Below, piece by piece: positions 10,638 to 18,484 of a stretch of 64,000 nt of DNA. A program made the translations under genes and the position numbers. The DNA is from Domibacillus mangrovi (lineage in GTDB: Bacteria; Bacillota; Bacilli; Bacillales; Domibacillaceae). The number at the start of each line of letters is the position of its first letter. Positions within the stretch are counted from its first letter, which is position 1. The stretch is taken from contig NZ_MRWQ01000008.1 of NCBI RefSeq assembly GCF_001906925.1, forward strand, positions 62,001 to 126,000. Reading direction: 5' to 3'. Below the pieces are notes generated by a model that worked only from the letters and a program-made list of their open reading frames with translations, did no database searches and was not told the origin of the DNA.

Positions 10638-11768
10638 TCAAGCACCAGCCAGTGCATTCTCAAGCTGGCCGATAATATCAGCTGCTTCTTCAATTCCGAT
10701 CGAGATTCGAACCGTTTTTTCGGATACACCGACTGCCTTCTTTTCTTCCAGTGACAACGCACGATGAGACGTACCAAACGGCCATGACACGGTCGTTTCA
10801 ACCCCTGCAAGTGATGGAACGAGCTGAATCCAGCCGAGTGAACGAAAAAAGCCTGATTCATCCGCATCATCAGCAAGATGAATGGTAATAATCGCGCCAT
10901 TTCCTTTGTCAGATACGGTCGTTGGATAAAACACTTTTTTTACTTTTGGCTGTGAGGTGAGCCATTCTGCCGCTTTTTGTGCATTCGCTGACTGTCTCTC
11001 CATCCGGAGACCGAGTGTTTTCGCTCCACGGCATGCAAGCCATGATTCGAATGGGCTTAAATTTAAGCCGATGTTTACAATGCGGCTGCGGGCCAATTCG
11101 ACGTATTCTTCTTTTCCACATAACACGCCGGCTGATACATCGCTATGCCCCCCAATGTATTTTGTCGCTGAATGAACAACAAGATCTGCACCAAGCGCAT
11201 ACGGCTGGACGAGATAAGGTGTCGCAAACGTATTATCAACAATAAAAACAAGATCATGTTTTTTCGCGACTGCTGCCATCTCTTCTATATTTTCAACACG
11301 CAAAAACGGATTCGTGACCGATTCTGTATATAAAATGACCGTTTCCGGACGAATGGCTGCTTCAACCGCCTGTTTATCTTCAAAGTCAACGAAGGATGTT
11401 TCGATTCCCATGCGGGCCAATTCTTCTTTTAACATATAAAAAGTTCCGCCGTATACATCGTGCGCTGCGACGAGATGGTCACCGCTTTTCGCCACCGCAA
11501 GCACGGCAGCCATAATAGCACCGAGTCCAGAAGATGCGGCCGCCCCAGCAGGCGCTCCTTCAAGACGAGCCGTGACATTTGCCAGTTCATCTGAATTCGG
11601 GTTGCCAACACGCGTGTATAAATAAGGTGAATCGCCACTATAATAGCCTTCCATCTCTTCTAAACTATTGAATGAAAACACCGATGTTTGATAAATAGGT
11701 GTTACTTTACTTTGAATGAATGCCGGCAGTTTGTTGCCATGTATGGCTTTCGTATTAAATGAGTCCAA
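10638..11768 (-). CDS. PLP-dependent trans-sulfuration enzyme (Cys/Met metabolism family)
   Basis: A roughly 376-residue enzyme of the cystathionine gamma-synthase / beta- or gamma-lyase / O-acetylhomoserine sulfhydrylase family. The family motifs are present: YTRVGNPN near residue 50, the PLP ring-stacking tyrosine in DVYGGT, DNTFATPY, and the Schiff-base lysine in HSATKYIGGHSD. Substrate choice (MetI/MetC/YrhB-like) cannot be settled from these motifs. I prefer the TTG at 11768 (AAGGAG, 8-nt spacer) over the GTG at 11777, which overlaps the ribosome-binding site. No S-box or T-box leader is present; repeat C ends about 10 nt upstream of the site. Confidence 0.85.
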   Translation of the reverse strand: MDSFNTKAIHGNKLPAFIQSKVTPIYQTSVFSFNSLEEMEGYYSGDSPYLYTRVGNPNSDELANVTARLEGAPAGAAASSGLGAIMAAVLAVAKSGDHLVAAHDVYGGTFYMLKEELARMGIETSFVDFEDKQAVEAAIRPETVILYTESVTNPFLRVENIEEMAAVAKKHDLVFIVDNTFATPYLVQPYALGADLVVHSATKYIGGHSDVSAGVLCGKEEYVELARSRIVNIGLNLSPFESWLACRGAKTLGLRMERQSANAQKAAEWLTSQPKVKKVFYPTTVSDKGNGAIITIHLADDADESGFFRSLGWIQLVPSLAGVETTVSWPFGTSHRALSLEEKKAVGVSEKTVRISIGIEEAADIIGQLENALAGA

Positions 11769-11790
11769 CTCCCTCACTCCTTTTCCCTTA

Positions 11791-12069
11791 TTTATTGCAG
11801 ATTAACGGGCAGTAAGACCCCCACTTCAAGACTTCGAAAAGAAAAGAAGGATAAGCAGGGGATCAACTGCCCGTAAAAGCCCGATTGGTTCGGGCCGGCT
11901 GAAGCCGGTCACTCAGGTATTGCCGCAGGACGCGGCGCCATTTACCTGAGTTCCTGTTTATTCAGTGGGGATGAGCAGATCGCAAACTAAGACCTTCACT
12001 TTCTATAACAACTTCTGCATGACCCACGTCCTGTGGGCTTAAACCCCACGGATGGAAGATTTACTTTAT
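11791..12069 (-). repeat. intergenic structured repeat, copy C (279 bp, long form)
   Basis: Minus-strand copy with all long-form stems. Its forward 5' end is slightly diverged (ATAAAGTAAATC). Its 3' end lies just upstream of the ribosome-binding site of the trans-sulfuration gene, so it would form most of that mRNA leader if transcription starts upstream of it. Confidence 0.9.
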
Positions 12070-12085
12070 TATATTCCTGAATTTG

Positions 12086-12119
12086 CACAAAAACAAATCC
12101 GTCTATAATAGACGGATTA
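12086..12119 (-). terminator. terminator of the ResA-like gene
   Basis: Minus-strand 9-bp stem ATCCGTCTA / TAGACGGAT with a 3-nt loop, then a T-rich run. It overlaps the stop codon. Confidence 0.75.
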
Positions 12120-12659
12120 CTCTTTCATTAAATCATTCATCATCGATTCATCCATCGGACCGATAATTTTTTGGTGAACGGTGCCATCTTCGTTTAATAC
12201 ATACGTTGTGGGAATCGTATACACTTCATATGTTTCAGCTACCATTCCGTCTTCATCCATTAATACTGGGAACGTTAATCCGTACTGATCCACGAATTCA
12301 CTGATTTTCTTGTTACTTTCTTCTAAATTAATCGCGAGTATTTCGACGTTTTCCGGTTCCCTCTCATAATAAGACTGCATATGCGGCATTTCCGCTTTAC
12401 AAGGTGGGCACCATGTCGCCCAGAAATTTAAAAATACTTTTTTCCCTTCGTAGTCAGATAGTTTTACTTCTTTGCCATCCAACGTTTTCACGGTGAAATC
12501 AGGTGCTTTTTCGCCTTGCGCAATACCTGTTACGTCATCATTGACAGCCATCCCAGTGTTTTTAATTTCCGTGACATCTTTCCGGTCGCTGTACAAATTA
12601 AACCCGGTAATTCCGATTAAGAACGCCAGCAAGAGGACACCAAACCATTTTTTGTTCAT
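12117..12659 (-). CDS. ResA/TlpA-like membrane-anchored thiol-disulfide oxidoreductase
   Basis: A 180-residue extracytoplasmic thioredoxin-fold protein with an N-terminal membrane anchor (residues 5-23) and the active site WCPPC (Cys84, Cys87). The AhpC-TSA/TlpA core runs from about residue 48 (KAPDFTVKTLDG), and a cis-proline loop is seen in YTIPTTYV. Family members reduce apocytochrome c or act in sporulation (ResA, StoA); which role applies here is open. The ATG at 12659 follows GGAGGAAG. It overlaps the upstream membrane gene by ATGA, implying translational coupling. Confidence 0.85.
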   Translation of the reverse strand: MNKKWFGVLLLAFLIGITGFNLYSDRKDVTEIKNTGMAVNDDVTGIAQGEKAPDFTVKTLDGKEVKLSDYEGKKVFLNFWATWCPPCKAEMPHMQSYYEREPENVEILAINLEESNKKISEFVDQYGLTFPVLMDEDGMVAETYEVYTIPTTYVLNEDGTVHQKIIGPMDESMMNDLMKE

Positions 12660-13225
12660 GTTTTCTTCCTCCAAATAATGAAATATACTGTGACGATTAT
12701 GTATACGAATGATTCCATCCCAAAAAGACCGCCTTCTGCTGATAAAAAGAGCAACTGCCAAAATAACAGCAGCGTGAGTGCACGCTCCAGTCCTTCTTTC
12801 GCTACAAAGAAAAAGAGGATACTTCCTGCTGCCTGCGTGATAGTCCAAATCGTCCACGTGCCTGCCATTACGGACAACGCAAGCGGATACAAGACAATGA
12901 TTGCAGCCCACGCTCCAGCCGTTTTAAAAGACGGCATTTTGTTTATATACATATATAAAAGGGCAATAGCAAGTCCAAGCCAGAATCCGTATGTGCCTCC
13001 GTTAAAATAGAGAATGGACATCGGCGCTTGTAAAACGAGCGGGAATTGAAAAAGAATGATGCTGAATTTCCAAACGATCACGAATAAAAAAGCGGTATTA
13101 CTAAAGCGGTCCGCGAACGATTTTCCGTATTGAATACGCACGTACAGCCAAGCACCAAACAAGGCTATCATAACAGCTGGCTGTTGAACAGGCATTGTCA
13201 CATTAGCAATTTGAATATATTCCAT
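12656..13225 (-). CDS. membrane protein of unknown function, coupled to the ResA-like gene
   Basis: I do not recognise the family. The 189-residue protein has about six hydrophobic segments with few charged residues and ends IIWRKKT, suggesting a cytoplasmic C-terminus. The chosen ATG (13225) follows AGAAGGAGA; the longer frame to 13300 has no site. Its stop overlaps the ATG of the ResA-like gene (ATGA), so the two are probably made together. By analogy with CcdA/DsbD pairs it could pass reductant to the thioredoxin-like partner, but I see no conserved Cys pair, so this is only a contextual guess. Confidence 0.65.
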   Translation of the reverse strand: MEYIQIANVTMPVQQPAVMIALFGAWLYVRIQYGKSFADRFSNTAFLFVIVWKFSIILFQFPLVLQAPMSILYFNGGTYGFWLGLAIALLYMYINKMPSFKTAGAWAAIIVLYPLALSVMAGTWTIWTITQAAGSILFFFVAKEGLERALTLLLFWQLLFLSAEGGLFGMESFVYIIVTVYFIIWRKKT

Positions 13226-13303
13226 ATGGTCTCCTTCTGCTTCTTCTACTATATTATCATATGATCTATTTCTGATCATTTCATACGCTTGTCGATACAC
13301 AGC

Positions 13304-13331
13304 AAAAAAGCCGCTTGTCTAGCGGCTTTCC
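13304..13331 (-). terminator. terminator of the yjcZ-like gene
   Basis: Minus-strand stem AAAGCCGCT / AGCGGCTTT with a 5-nt loop followed by T residues, placed 5 bp after the small gene. Confidence 0.85.
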
Positions 13332-13335
13332 TATA

Positions 13336-13443
13336 TTAGTAACCCCAACCAACGTACGCTGCGCCGACGATAATAAGCAAGATGAACAGAACAACGATCA
13401 ACGCGTAGCCACCGCCGAAATTATTTTCTTTTTGTCCACTCAT
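13336..13443 (-). CDS. YjcZ-family sporulation peptide
   Basis: A 35-residue peptide. After a short polar start (MSGQKENNFGGGY) comes one hydrophobic helix (about residues 14-29), ending YVGWGY. This is the signature of the YjcZ family of tiny membrane peptides found in spore formers and made in the forespore or mother cell. The ATG at 13443 has a GGGGTGG ribosome-binding site. It stands alone, with its own terminator. The exact role of the family is unknown. Confidence 0.85.
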   Translation of the reverse strand: MSGQKENNFGGGYALIVVLFILLIIVGAAYVGWGY

Positions 13444-13524
13444 GCTAATCCACCCCCCTGTTCTTTACTCTTACAGAGTATGCAGGCAGTAAATCATCGG
13501 CAGGGCGGACGGCCTATCTAATAG

Positions 13525-14994
13525 CTATTCTTTTATTTTAACTTTAAATTTCTCAAACGTTACACTTCTTTGATTGTCTGTTCTCACATTAGGTTTGTCA
13601 CTCTTCTCAATAGGTTTAAATGAAAATGGAATGTCAATCATTTCTGCGGTTAATTGATCATAGGAAACCAAGTCTTTTTTTGACAGTTCTTTTAAAGAAC
13701 GTTTCCCCATTCCCCTTAACGCAATTCGTATTTCTTCCGTACATGATGTTAAAAATTTTTCTGCTGCCTTTACTCCATCTTCAGCTTTAAATTGGTTCTT
13801 GAATTTCCCTTCATTCCAAACAACTTGTGTAGGTGGTTCAAATGGAAGTGCACTCAATGATTGACTATGTGAAACGGTAAATAACATAACAGACCCTAAA
13901 TAAACAGCGTCAGCACCGAGCGCAAGTACTTTTAAAAAGTGACCAGGTGTCAACATCCCACCTGAGACAATTAAACTAACTTGATCCTTCATTTTTCTCT
14001 TTTCTAGATGGTTAACCGCCCGGACAACCGCATGCAATGTCGGTATTCCAAAGTCATCGGATAAAATGGGAGGGGCACCCATTGTAGCCGCTTGTCCACC
14101 ATCAATCGCAATGTAATCAACACCCATGCTTAATACATGATCAATATCTTCTTCAATTTTACCGCCCGCCCCCATTTTCACACCAATGGGCACACCGCCT
14201 GATAGGTTCCGCAGTTTCTCAACAAGTCCTTTAAGATCTTCTAATGTTTGATTTTCATAAAAATGTTCAAAAATGACGGCATCCTCATTTTCCTTAAGAC
14301 CCATCACTTCACGAGCACGGCCGGTTAAATTTTTAGGTGAGATTTTTCCACCCATCCCAACTAACGCACCCTGTCCTAATTTAATCTCAATCATGTCTGC
14401 TCGCTTAATAAGGTCCTCTTCTTTTGACCATTTTGTTTTTGAAAACTGTAAAATATACTTACCTGCTTTGTCTAGCTCTTCTGGCAAGACCCCTCCTTCA
14501 CCAGAATTAATGGCTGTCCCTACATTTTTAGCTGCTTCAGCTAAAGCAAGTCTCACTTCTTCACTAAGTGCAACCCCATAAGCCATCCCGCTAATCATAA
14601 ACGGTACGTTTATTTCCATTGGTTTTTTTGCTTTTGGCCCAATCGTTACTTTCACATCTACTTCTGCTTCACCATCTACTGGAAACGGTGTCGTCTGTGC
14701 AGGGATAAAGGTAATCGGATCAAAATGTGGCCATTTTTTTGAAGAGCCCATTGGACGGTGAAGGAGATCTCCTGTCTCTGCACGTAAGCTATTTTCAAGT
14801 ACATTTTGAACGCCCATATGACGCATGCCAGGCATTAATTCCATAATATTTTCTTGATAGCTGTCCGTTAAAGCAATTTTCCCCATTTTTTTAACCATTT
14901 GTTTGGCGATCCAACGCCAACCAAAAAGCATGAATAAACAAAGGATAAATAATATGGAAATCATCGCGAAAGCCACATAATATAAGATGTTCAA
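13525..14994 (-). CDS. FMN-binding glutamate synthase-related protein (YerD-like)
   Basis: A 489-residue protein with an N-terminal membrane helix (about residues 3-27) followed by a GltB central/FMN domain. The alpha/beta-barrel motifs MISGMAYG, NSGEGG, EIKLGQGA, GVKMGAGGK, YIAIDGGQAATMGAP and GADAVYLGS are conserved. Unlike true GltB it lacks the amidotransferase and C-terminal beta-helix domains, so it is probably not a stand-alone glutamate synthase. I prefer the TTG at 14994 because AGAGGTGA lies 5 nt upstream; the GTG at 15003 falls inside that site. Monocistronic. Confidence 0.82.
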   Translation of the reverse strand: MNILYYVAFAMISILFILCLFMLFGWRWIAKQMVKKMGKIALTDSYQENIMELMPGMRHMGVQNVLENSLRAETGDLLHRPMGSSKKWPHFDPITFIPAQTTPFPVDGEAEVDVKVTIGPKAKKPMEINVPFMISGMAYGVALSEEVRLALAEAAKNVGTAINSGEGGVLPEELDKAGKYILQFSKTKWSKEEDLIKRADMIEIKLGQGALVGMGGKISPKNLTGRAREVMGLKENEDAVIFEHFYENQTLEDLKGLVEKLRNLSGGVPIGVKMGAGGKIEEDIDHVLSMGVDYIAIDGGQAATMGAPPILSDDFGIPTLHAVVRAVNHLEKRKMKDQVSLIVSGGMLTPGHFLKVLALGADAVYLGSVMLFTVSHSQSLSALPFEPPTQVVWNEGKFKNQFKAEDGVKAAEKFLTSCTEEIRIALRGMGKRSLKELSKKDLVSYDQLTAEMIDIPFSFKPIEKSDKPNVRTDNQRSVTFEKFKVKIKE

Positions 14995-15087
14995 CCGATT
15001 CACCTCTTTACTATTTCATAAATTAAACCGTTCACGCTTCTCATTATTCCCCCAAAGAAGAAAATTATGTTATAAAGTGTGAGCATA

Positions 15088-15273
15088 TAAAGTGAAACTT
15101 CATTCAGTGGGGGGGTAGGTTCACAGGACGTGACGATCTTAGTCTGCGTTCTGCCGCAATACCTGTGAGTGACCGGCTTCAGCCGGCCCAAACCACTCAG
15201 GCTTTTACGGGCAGTTTATCCCCCCTTTCGAAGTCTTGAAGCGGGGACTTACTACCCGTTAATGCGGGATAAA
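15088..15273 (+). repeat. intergenic structured repeat, copy D (186 bp, internal deletion)
   Basis: Plus-strand copy with intact left end (ATAAAGTGAAACTTC) and right end (GCGGGATAAA). It lacks about 90 bp, including the right arm of the outer stem and part of the ACTCAGGTA stem. Its 3' end abuts the T-run of the neighbouring terminator. Confidence 0.88.
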
Positions 15274-15311
15274 AAAAAGGGTTGTCTCAATTTTTTTTGA
15301 GACAACCCCTT
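15271..15311 (-). terminator. terminator of the M23 peptidase gene
   Basis: Minus-strand stem GGGTTGTCTCAA / TTGAGACAACCC with an A-rich loop and an eight-T tail that runs directly into repeat D. Confidence 0.9.
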
Positions 15312-15317
15312 AAACAG

Positions 15318-16652
15318 TTAAAGACTAATATATTGTGCTGGATCGATGGCGTTTTCTTTTCCGAGCGTCCATGGCCCTTTATGAATTTCAAAGTGAAGAT
15401 GCTGACCGAATGATCGACCAGTATTCCCCATGTAACCGATAATCTGGCCTTTTTGAACGCTGCCGCCCTGAACAATGCGTTCTGACATATGAGCATAAAC
15501 AGTCGTGTATACTTGACCATTTATAGAATGGGAAATAAAGATTGCATTTCCATATGTATCGGAGTAATACGAGCGGCTAACAACACCGTCTGCCGCCGCC
15601 ACAATCGGGACACTGGCACTGTTGGCGATGTCGATCCCTTTATGGTCGCCAAGGTCGCGCATGCCGAATCCGGACGTAAAAGTTCCTTGTGCCGGGCGCA
15701 TAAACATACCGCCTGAATTAGTCGATGTACCAGTTGAATGAACTGTTTCTACTGTAGATGGTCTAGAATCTGCTGGCGTTTGAGCAACGGATTGAGCGGC
15801 TTTTTTTCGTGCAGAGGCTCTTTGTGCCGCTTCTTTTGCTGCTCGTTGTTTCGCTTCTGCAGCAAGACGATTTTGTTCAGCGATTCTTGCTTGTTCCGCC
15901 TGAATTGCTGCTTGAATCGATGCTTCCTGTGATTGAAGCAATGACTGCTCTTCTTCAAGACTCAGCTTTGTATGATGCGCCTCATGCTCATCAGCCACAA
16001 GTCCTTTCATCACATTGTTTTTCGCCGTACGTTTTTCTGCAAGCTGTGCGTTCATCGCTTTAAGTTCTTTTAGCATCATTTCTAAATTCGCGAGCTGTTC
16101 TTTTACCTTTTGTTCGCTTTCTTCAAGCTGTTTTTTATCATTCTCTTGCTCTTCTAAAATATTTTTATCTGCGTTTACCAGTGTTGTTACAGCAGTAGCA
16201 CGGTTGATGAAATCACCGAAGCTTTCTGCGCCAAGCAAGACATCTATGTAACTAGCAGAACCGCCGCTTTGCTGAATGGAACGCGCACGATCTTCTAATA
16301 CGACTGTCCGCTCAGCAATACGGATTTTCAACTCTTCAATTTCAGCTCGAAGGCGTTTGATTTCCGTTTTCGTTTCTGCAATTTCGGTTTCTTTTGCCCG
16401 AATTTTCGATTCTGTTTCAGAAATCGCTTTATCCAGTTTACGAATTTCTACTGTTACTTGATCTTGCTGCTGCTGAAGTTTTGAAATTTGTTGTTCTTTC
16501 TCACTAATATTGCTTTCTAATCCGGATTTTTGTGACTGAATCTCCTGCTTGCGTTGTTCAAGATCAGAAAGATTCGCGGCAAATGCCTCCCCTGTGAGGC
16601 TGAATCCAAGCGACGCCGCAATCATAAGCGTCATATAAGAACGTCTTTTCAA
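15318..16652 (-). CDS. EnvC/PcsB-like M23 peptidoglycan hydrolase with coiled coil
   Basis: A 444-residue secreted cell-wall hydrolase. A signal peptide (residues 1-25, ending GEAFA) is followed by a long coiled coil (about 28-265, rich in EQQISKLQQQ-type heptads and an Ala/Gln-rich stretch) and a C-terminal LytM/M23 domain (about 325-440). The zinc ligands look intact: HKGID, and HLHFEIH near the end. Position directly after ftsX matches the EnvC/PcsB/CwlO logic, in which FtsEX opens a coiled-coil hydrolase. The TTG at 16652 with AGGGG is preferred; a longer frame to 16691 overlaps ftsX. Confidence 0.88.
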   Translation of the reverse strand: MKRRSYMTLMIAASLGFSLTGEAFAANLSDLEQRKQEIQSQKSGLESNISEKEQQISKLQQQQDQVTVEIRKLDKAISETESKIRAKETEIAETKTEIKRLRAEIEELKIRIAERTVVLEDRARSIQQSGGSASYIDVLLGAESFGDFINRATAVTTLVNADKNILEEQENDKKQLEESEQKVKEQLANLEMMLKELKAMNAQLAEKRTAKNNVMKGLVADEHEAHHTKLSLEEEQSLLQSQEASIQAAIQAEQARIAEQNRLAAEAKQRAAKEAAQRASARKKAAQSVAQTPADSRPSTVETVHSTGTSTNSGGMFMRPAQGTFTSGFGMRDLGDHKGIDIANSASVPIVAAADGVVSRSYYSDTYGNAIFISHSINGQVYTTVYAHMSERIVQGGSVQKGQIIGYMGNTGRSFGQHLHFEIHKGPWTLGKENAIDPAQYISL

Positions 16653-16687
16653 CTTCTTTTCCCCTCTCGTTCCTGTATCTACTACTC

Positions 16688-17572
16688 TCATACATTTAAA
16701 AATCGTCTAACTGAAATGAAGCTGCCCCATATGCCAATAAAAATGGCAATGATGAATAGCAAACCTGTTACCGGCAGTACGAGTGGCAAGTAGCCGATAA
16801 ATTCAATAAAATGAGCAGACAGACGGGCAGAAAGGGCCTGTTCTGCATAATAATAACCTACGGCAATGGCTGTAATCGGAATGAGCGAACCGAGCAGACC
16901 AATCCATAACCCTTCTAGTAAAAATGGCCAGCGAATAAACCCGTTCGTTGCGCCTACAAGTTTCATAATTTCAATCTCTTTCCGGCGGGCAAAAATCGTT
17001 ATTTTAATAGTATTTGATATTAAAAACATCGCTGTGAACAACAGCCCTGCTACGAGTACAGCCCCTGTGTTGCGTGCTGTTTTCATAAAGCTAAACAAAT
17101 TCTCTACTTTTTCTTCACCGTAGACAGCCGTTTCTGTATATTCAAACTGTTCTATTTTCCGGGCAGTATCCGGTGTATCTTGCGGGCGCGCTGTTTTCAC
17201 AATGAATACGTCGTAAAGCGGGTTACTCTGTTCAAATAAAGAAAAATCACTGCCCATGTCTTGAATAATGTTTTGCAGCTCTTCTTCTTTTGAAGAATAG
17301 TCGACACTTTCTACTTCTGGTATAGACTCTATTTGCATTTTGAGCTGCTCTTTGTCCGCTTCTTCAGCGATCAGTTTAATATGAACACGTACTTCTACAT
17401 CATTTTCAATATCTGTCGCGACTTTGTTTAAATTCAGCATAATAACAAGAAAAACACCGGTCAAAAGCAATGTAACAGTCACCGCTGAAACCGCTGCAAA
17501 TGTCATCCAGCCGTTACGGCGTAAATTTTTAAAGCTTTCTCTAAAATGACGACGGAATGTTCTAGGCTTCAT
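16688..17572 (-). CDS. ftsX: cell division ABC transporter permease FtsX
   Basis: A 294-residue type VII ABC permease. A cytoplasmic N-terminus leads into TM1 (about 25-45), a large extracellular loop (about 50-165), and three further TM helices near 175-195, 225-250 and 270-290. Length matches B. subtilis FtsX. The ATG at 17572 overlaps the end of ftsE by 11 nt, so the two are translationally coupled. The hydrolase gene follows 35 bp downstream, consistent with an FtsEX-hydrolase module acting at the lateral wall or in early sporulation. Confidence 0.93.
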   Translation of the reverse strand: MKPRTFRRHFRESFKNLRRNGWMTFAAVSAVTVTLLLTGVFLVIMLNLNKVATDIENDVEVRVHIKLIAEEADKEQLKMQIESIPEVESVDYSSKEEELQNIIQDMGSDFSLFEQSNPLYDVFIVKTARPQDTPDTARKIEQFEYTETAVYGEEKVENLFSFMKTARNTGAVLVAGLLFTAMFLISNTIKITIFARRKEIEIMKLVGATNGFIRWPFLLEGLWIGLLGSLIPITAIAVGYYYAEQALSARLSAHFIEFIGYLPLVLPVTGLLFIIAIFIGIWGSFISVRRFLNV

Positions 17573-18248
17573 AGCCGTAATCACCCCGCTGTTCATCACG
17601 GGCAATCCGTCCGTTTTCGATCGCAATCACACGCCGTCGAATCGTGTTGACAATTTCCTTATTATGCGTGGCCATTACAATTGTCGTGCCTTGTTCGTTA
17701 ATTGTTTCAAATAAGCGCATAATATCCCACGATGTATCCGGATCAAGATTCCCTGTCGGTTCATCCGCAATCACGACTTTTGGATGGTTCACGATCGACC
17801 GGGCTATCGCGATGCGTTGCTGTTCTCCGCCGGATAATTCCGCCGGCAGCATGCGCGCTTTATGTTTCAATCCAATAAGTTCAAGCACTTCCATGACCCG
17901 TTTGTAAATAACCGCTGGCTCCTCTTCAATCACTTCAAGTGCAAATGCCACATTTTCATACACATTTAAGAGCGGCAGCAGTTTGAAATCTTGAAAGACT
18001 ACACCGACTTGGCGGCGCAATGTTGGAATGGAACGCTGTCTAAGTGTAGCTGTATTAATACCGCCAACCATGACTCGTCCTTCTGACGGCTTTTCTTCAC
18101 GATAAATCAATTTAATAAACGTCGATTTCCCGGCACCGCTTGGACCGACGATATAAACAAACTCGCCTTGTTTAATTTTGACATCAACACCTGAGAGTGC
18201 CGTGACCCCGTTCGGATATTTTTTTGTCACATGTTGCATCTCGATCAT
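17562..18248 (-). CDS. ftsE: cell division ATP-binding protein FtsE
   Basis: A 228-residue ABC ATPase with Walker A GPSGAGKST (near 36-44), signature LSGGEQQR (near 138-145), Walker B VVIADEPTG and the H-loop MATHNKE. It powers FtsX. As in B. subtilis it lies between cccB and ftsX, but here a gerA-type operon has been placed between cccB and ftsE. It opens the ftsE-ftsX-hydrolase unit. Confidence 0.96.
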   Translation of the reverse strand: MIEMQHVTKKYPNGVTALSGVDVKIKQGEFVYIVGPSGAGKSTFIKLIYREEKPSEGRVMVGGINTATLRQRSIPTLRRQVGVVFQDFKLLPLLNVYENVAFALEVIEEEPAVIYKRVMEVLELIGLKHKARMLPAELSGGEQQRIAIARSIVNHPKVVIADEPTGNLDPDTSWDIMRLFETINEQGTTIVMATHNKEIVNTIRRRVIAIENGRIARDEQRGDYGYEA

Positions 18249-18392
18249 TGAATCACCTTGTTTCTTTATTTAGCCGACACATTTATCCTGTTTTCGACTC
18301 CGAAAACATTATAGCATTCTTTCAATTGTCATAATGAAAAGAATGTGTTACAGATTCATTTCACGCTGTAACACATTTCGTTTTATTTCAAC

Positions 18393-18422
18393 AAAAAAAA
18401 CGCCCGGATGGACGTTTTTTAA
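18393..18422. terminator. terminator after the gerAC-like gene
   Basis: Stem AAACGTCC / GGGCGTTT with an A-run on the left and a T-run on the right, so usable on either strand. It separates the germination operon from ftsE. Confidence 0.7.
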
Positions 18423-18484
18423 TGGATTCTTTATTTTATTTCTTCCCGCACCTTTCTTTTCAGAGATGAATGACCTGTGCAAAA

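Noticed and set aside
10622-10900. 92-residue minus-strand frame overlapping the trans-sulfuration gene
   Set aside because: Overlaps the true gene in another frame with Arg/Leu-rich composition; a shadow.
11769-11790. S-box or T-box in front of the trans-sulfuration gene
   Set aside because: Only about 20 bp of unique sequence separate the gene from repeat C, too little for either riboswitch.
15000-15191. 63-residue minus-strand frame upstream of the glutamate synthase-like gene
   Set aside because: It starts inside repeat D, has no ribosome-binding site and only its last 14 codons lie in unique sequence.
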